The position numbers were made by a program, and so were the translations under genes. 45,991 bases of DNA from Actinomycetes bacterium (GTDB lineage Bacteria; Actinomycetota; Actinomycetes; Mycobacteriales; Mycobacteriaceae), in NCBI GenBank assembly GCA_022601135.1, contig JAHZJB010000079.1:1-45991 (forward strand), given 5' to 3'. Below the pieces are notes generated by a model. It was not told the origin of the DNA, did no database searches, and saw only the letters and a program-made list of their open reading frames with translations. This document shows, in pieces, positions 42,696 to 45,991 of this stretch; position 1 is the first letter of the stretch, and each line of letters opens with the position of its first letter.

Positions 42696-43061
42696 TCAGG
42701 CGACCGCAAACAGAGCCGCAGCGGCGACGGACTCGACAAGGAAGTAGAACCAATTGGGGTAGAAAGTGGTTCGGCCCTGCAGCGCAGAGGCTGCCCGGCC
42801 GAGTGCCATTCCAGCCAATGCCGCAGCCACCGTCATCAGGATGCCGGCCCGCAGCTCCGGTGCGGTAAGTGCGGTTACCAGCATCGCGGCGATGGCGAGA
42901 CCGAAGCCGCCGTATACGGCACGGACCTCGGCACGCGCTGTCGCACTACCCAGGGTGATGTTGAATGGCGCCACCAGCCGGGCCGGGGCCGCGAGCGCGT
43001 AAACCCCCATCACGGTGAAGAACACGGCAGCGACGATTGTGACGGTGACGCTGAGGTCCAC
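42696..43061 (-). CDS. DUF4345-like small membrane protein
   Basis: The product (121 aa) has four hydrophobic segments and the family core YALAAPARLVAPFNITLG followed by ARAEVRAVYGGFGLAIA. Function is unknown. The start is GTG 43061, supported by GGAGG five bases upstream; an in-frame TTG at 43073 would place the Shine-Dalgarno inside the coding sequence. It lies just upstream of the HpnE-like gene on the same strand. Confidence 0.75.
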   Translation of the reverse strand: MDLSVTVTIVAAVFFTVMGVYALAAPARLVAPFNITLGSATARAEVRAVYGGFGLAIAAMLVTALTAPELRAGILMTVAAALAGMALGRAASALQGRTTFYPNWFYFLVESVAAAALFAVA

Positions 43062-43147
43062 GCGAACCTCCAATTCAGGATGTTGCGGGTTCGGGCCCCC
43101 ACTTCAGAGGCGAGCTCATGGTATTACGCAGAACCAACGCTGACGAC

Positions 43148-44752
43148 CTACCCCCGAGACCGTGCGGTCAGCGGCAGAATGTTCTGCAGTAGTTCGCCGG
43201 CGTTGACAACCTCGCCGTTCCTTACCTGGGCTGCCACGATGCAGTCGGGTCTCACCACCACCACCGCCTCGTCCGCGTAAACACTGCCCGCAACTCCGGT
43301 CAATTGCTCGATTCGGATCGGGAAGCCTCGATTACTGAGCGCACCAACTGCTTCTCGCCAGGCCGGGGCATCCGCGCCCGGGCCGGTGAGCACCACGTAT
43401 TCAGATCCAAACCAATCACTTAGTGCTTGGTTGTTGGCTTCGTCCACCCAGAAGTGGGGAGCGCGGCGTCCGGATCGCACGACCGGAACGTATGTCTGGT
43501 TGGTCTCTGCGGCAGGTGACGCGCAGCTGTCTGGTAGGCATAGCGCAGAAGCGTGCTCGTAGCCGAAGATCAAACCGGCGTAATTGGTGTACTGCAGTAC
43601 GTCTTCATAAGCTCTGGCTACGTTCCCGCGGCCGAAGTGGGCCATGAAGAGCGCTCCCATGAAATCGTGGTTCTCGAGCGCCTGTTTGGTGCGACGTTGC
43701 GCTTGTAACCGCCATTCTTGGCCATAGGTATCGAGAATCCAGTCGGGGGCGACACCCTTGATGACATAGGCAAGTTTCCACATCAGGTTGTGGCATCCGG
43801 CAAAACCGGCGTTCAGTCCCATGCCGCCGGTAGGCGAAAATACGTGAGCCGCATCGCCCACCAACATGACCCGGCCCACCCGATACCTGTCCGCGACCCG
43901 TCCGCTCACGCGCCAAATCAATTTGCTATCAACATCTATGGGGAACCGCTCACCTGCTCCAACCCCGGACCAGATCCACTCGCGCACTTCTTCGTCAGTA
44001 ATGTCCCGGTTGGGATCAATACCTGCGATCTGAATACGCCAGCGTTGCCTGCCATCCAACGGCACGAACATCCCGGCGCCCTTGTCATGTGACACAAACA
44101 GCACCGCACCACGCTGATCGAGGTCATCGACCCATCGGCGCATATCCGCATGGAATAGCACGTCGCGATAGAAGGTATCGCGAACCTCGCCGTCCAGCCT
44201 TGCGCCGATGGCTCTACGTACCGTACTGCGAGCACCATCCGCACCAATGACGTAGTCGGAACAGATTTCAATTTCTTCGCCCGTGTCAACCTTCTTGACC
44301 CTGGCGCGACAGCGGTCTCCGTCCTGGACCAGGTCAAGGCATTCATGACTCAACCAGACCCGCGTATCAGCGCACCTCATCGCATGCGCATAAAGGATCG
44401 GCTCGAGTAGGTCTTGACTACTCATAACGGGAATCTGCGAGCTAATCGGACGAGGGACCGAATAAAACTCGCCCCCAGGGATTTTCGCGATCTGGGTCCC
44501 GGCAAACGTTTCGGCCACCGTGACACTTTCCGTCCAGGGCGAGTCGAGGCCGATCGCCTCAACCTCACGTGCAAAACCCAGCTGTCGGAACAGCTCCAGA
44601 GTGATCGAGTCAAAGAAGCGGGCGCGGGGATGGTCGCTGAACGCCGACTTCGAATCTATTACTATCGACGAGATGCCGTGCTGACTGAGCAGCAGAGCCG
44701 AAACAAGACCGACTGGACCAGCACCAATGATCAACACCTGGGTTCGCGGCAT
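43148..44752 (-). CDS. FAD-dependent aromatic-ring monooxygenase (PheA/TfdB type)
   Basis: The product (534 aa) is a class A flavin hydroxylase. It shows the three fingerprints: GxGxxG (LIIGAGPVGLVSALLLS, residues 7-23), the DG motif (YVIGADGARSTVRRAIG), and the GD motif (VMLVGDAAHVFSPTGGMGLN). A C-terminal thioredoxin-like domain of about 130 residues follows (from about 400), as in phenol or resorcinol hydroxylases. ATG 44752 has AGGTG seven bases upstream. By eye the gene is AT-richer than its neighbours, which hints at later acquisition. The substrate is probably a phenolic or polyketide ring. Confidence 0.87.
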   Translation of the reverse strand: MPRTQVLIIGAGPVGLVSALLLSQHGISSIVIDSKSAFSDHPRARFFDSITLELFRQLGFAREVEAIGLDSPWTESVTVAETFAGTQIAKIPGGEFYSVPRPISSQIPVMSSQDLLEPILYAHAMRCADTRVWLSHECLDLVQDGDRCRARVKKVDTGEEIEICSDYVIGADGARSTVRRAIGARLDGEVRDTFYRDVLFHADMRRWVDDLDQRGAVLFVSHDKGAGMFVPLDGRQRWRIQIAGIDPNRDITDEEVREWIWSGVGAGERFPIDVDSKLIWRVSGRVADRYRVGRVMLVGDAAHVFSPTGGMGLNAGFAGCHNLMWKLAYVIKGVAPDWILDTYGQEWRLQAQRRTKQALENHDFMGALFMAHFGRGNVARAYEDVLQYTNYAGLIFGYEHASALCLPDSCASPAAETNQTYVPVVRSGRRAPHFWVDEANNQALSDWFGSEYVVLTGPGADAPAWREAVGALSNRGFPIRIEQLTGVAGSVYADEAVVVVRPDCIVAAQVRNGEVVNAGELLQNILPLTARSRG

Positions 44753-44891
44753 GACGCACCTGATTTCAACCAGACAACAGTCGAACGCATCCTAGCCACC
44801 GCACCGCGGCCGTGCACCGGCAACCGAGCCGGTTACCCGCACCGGCATCGCCGACCTTGTTGCTGACTAAACTCCGACTATCAACATCACA

Positions 44892-45641
44892 TTGACTGCC
44901 CTAATCGTCATGGCCTCGGTCTTAGGCGCTTTCGCGTTTTTCAGTCGCCGCCGCTCGACGTTGGTGTCGTTCTCCGCGGGACTGGCCGCTGCCCTGTCGG
45001 TGCTGGGAATTGTGGTCCAACTAGGTTGGCTACGGGGAATGGATACCGCTGTGGCGGCCTGGTTTTACACACACAGGTCCCCCAGACTGGCGGTGTCCGA
45101 TGTGGACGCGATCTACGACTTCATCGGTGTGCCGGCGAATTTCGCTATATTCACAGTGTTTTGTGGCACGCTATTGTCGCTGCGGGTACGTTCGGCGATC
45201 CCGTTAATCCTGGTGATGGGCGCGGTCGGTGTTGCCGTAGCGGTCGAGAAGGCGCTGAAAGCGGTAATCGAACACCCTCCCTGGGCCCCGGCGGAGCTGA
45301 AGTACCTCGGCCACTGGATGTCGGAGTACCACAACTGGTTCCCGTCTGGCCACGTCGCGGGTGTCGCCGCGTTGCTCGGCATGATCGCGGTTTGCCTGGC
45401 CACCGGAAGCGGTCGCGTCATGAAAGTGGTAACGGCGAGTCTGGTAGTGGCCGGCGTCCTATTGGTCGCCTTTCTTGCGCTCTATTTTGGCGCGCACACT
45501 TTTACCGACGTCATCGGCGGGATGATTATCGGAGGGGCGGTCGTGACGCTGGGCACCGCTTTCTTGGGCGCTGCCAATACCCGACAATCAGCACTAACAG
45601 CTGCTTACCCGGACCCCCCAAAGAAAGAACCCGAACCCTGA
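44892..45641 (+). CDS. PAP2 superfamily phosphatase, membrane-bound
   Basis: The product (249 aa) is a PAP2-type phosphatase with six hydrophobic helices. The three motifs are KALKAVIEHPPW (motif 1, with His where many members have Arg), WFPSGHVAG (motif 2, catalytic His) and YFGAHTFTDVIGG (motif 3, His and Asp, lacking the usual Ser-Arg). It would remove phosphate from lipid or undecaprenyl phosphates at the outer face of the membrane. The start is uncertain: TTG 44892 or ATG 44910, neither with a clear ribosome binding site. The stop lies in the loop of a terminator hairpin shared with the convergent tRNA gene. Confidence 0.82.
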   Translation: MTALIVMASVLGAFAFFSRRRSTLVSFSAGLAAALSVLGIVVQLGWLRGMDTAVAAWFYTHRSPRLAVSDVDAIYDFIGVPANFAIFTVFCGTLLSLRVRSAIPLILVMGAVGVAVAVEKALKAVIEHPPWAPAELKYLGHWMSEYHNWFPSGHVAGVAALLGMIAVCLATGSGRVMKVVTASLVVAGVLLVAFLALYFGAHTFTDVIGGMIIGGAVVTLGTAFLGAANTRQSALTAAYPDPPKKEPEP

Positions 45642-45654
45642 TCGTGGGTTCGGG
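45630..45654. terminator. Bidirectional hairpin terminator shared by the PAP2 gene and tRNA-Met
   Basis: CCCGAACCC (45630-45638) pairs with GGGTTCGGG (45646-45654) around a 7-base loop that contains the TGA stop of the PAP2 gene. Read leftward, the stem is followed by a T-rich tract (ttctttcttt), a textbook intrinsic terminator for the tRNA transcript. Confidence 0.85.
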
Positions 45655-45685
45655 CCATTTCTGATGTTGTGACACATCGCACTAG

Positions 45686-45759
45686 TAGCGGGGACAGGAT
45701 TCGAACCTGCGACCTCTGGGTTATGAGCCCAGCGAGCTACCGAGCTGCTCCACCCCGCG
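45686..45759 (-). tRNA. tRNA-Met (CAT), initiator type
   Basis: On the minus strand 74 bases fold into a full cloverleaf: acceptor start CGCGGGG, D-stem GAGC/GCTC, anticodon stem CTGGG/CCCAG with anticodon CAT at 45725-45723, and T-arm GCAGG-TTCGAAT-CCTGT. Initiator features are the unpaired first position (C opposite T), three G-C pairs next to the anticodon loop, and the A11-T24 D-stem pair. CCA is not encoded. It supplies formyl-methionine for translation initiation. Confidence 0.95.
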
Positions 45760-45991
45760 ATGGGTAGTGGCCAGGCTACCGGGGCCCTCACGGCGGCGCC
45801 AAATCGCCTGTTCAGGCGCTGTCACTAGCCCACGAGCGCGCGCAGTTGCACATGCTTTCTCGGCGTGTCCATGCGCAGACACCTTCATAAGTGGAATAAG
45901 TCAAGGGGTGTTGGTTGGGGTGGCCTGCCCGGTCCTGGTCTCAACGTAGTGCGTCAAGCGGGCTTGTACCCGACTTCATTCAACCGAGTTC
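45760..45991. other. Intergenic region upstream of tRNA-Met, no gene seen
   Basis: No coding sequence is supported in these 232 bases. It should hold the tRNA promoter; a TAGCCT on the minus strand (45778-45773) is a possible -10 without a good -35. A small palindrome CGCCTG-tt-CAGGCG lies at 45805-45818. Confidence 0.4.

Noticed and set aside
45686..45759. Phage or island attachment site in the tRNA-Met 3' end
   Set aside because: No integrase gene is present and no duplicate of the tRNA 3' end was noticed within the window.

Overview
The window looks like chromosomal DNA of a non-tuberculous Mycobacterium or a close relative. It is GC-rich, genes are packed with ATGA/GTGA stop-start overlaps, and a fragment of a PGRS-type glycine-rich protein sits at the left edge. 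Many products match by memory (no search was run) proteins encoded around the nuo locus of M. tuberculosis H37Rv: an Rv3143-like receiver protein, NuoA-N, an Rv3167c/Rv3168/Rv3169-like trio, an AofH (Rv3170)-like amine oxidase, an Hpx (Rv3171c)-like hydrolase and FadB4 (Rv3141). A FabG3 (Rv2002)-like SDR is also present.

Left region (1-8081): the tail of a glycine-rich protein and its hairpin terminator are followed by a rightward catabolic operon. It encodes a homogentisate-dioxygenase-like ring-cleavage enzyme, an alpha/beta hydrolase, a CaiB-type CoA transferase, an HMG-CoA-lyase-like enzyme, a TetR regulator, an acyl-CoA dehydrogenase and a kinase fused to a DUF6285-like domain. A good sigma-A-type promoter overlapped by an inverted repeat drives it. 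The operon has no recognisable maleylacetoacetate isomerase or fumarylacetoacetase, so the lower pathway is not classical tyrosine catabolism. The last two genes resemble the kinase/dehydrogenase pair that handles 4-hydroxyacyl-CoA in levulinate degradation.

Centre (8185-24178): a degenerate receiver-domain protein, apparently translated from a leaderless mRNA, precedes a complete 14-gene nuoABCDEFGHIJKLMN operon for the proton-pumping type I NADH dehydrogenase. Nearly all nuo junctions overlap by 4 to 10 bases. The exceptions, nuoB/C and nuoK/L, carry copies of a short dispersed repeat; at nuoD/E the repeat supplies the nuoE start codon. The same repeat occurs as a tandem pair between the first two genes of the left operon. 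The operon ends in a two-tier hairpin before a convergent tetR gene.

Right region (24290-45759): a divergent tetR / kinase-like gene pair has a perfect operator-like palindrome between its starts. A roughly 7-kb accessory block (27183-34480) then separates the Rv3169-like gene from the AofH-like gene. It contains a hypothetical protein, a dehalogenase/epoxide-hydrolase-type hydrolase, a DUF502 membrane protein, a Rieske oxygenase with a divergent PaaX-like regulator, an EthA-like monooxygenase and a luciferase-like F420 oxidoreductase. Beyond it lie the amine oxidase, a hydrolase, FadB4, an SLC13-type permease, a steroid-dehydrogenase-like SDR, a small membrane protein, a squalene/phytoene-type FAD oxidoreductase (HpnE-like), a DUF4345 protein, an aromatic-ring FAD hydroxylase, a PAP2 phosphatase and an initiator tRNA-Met. 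The region looks like a lipid, steroid and aromatic catabolism neighbourhood around the respiratory operon.
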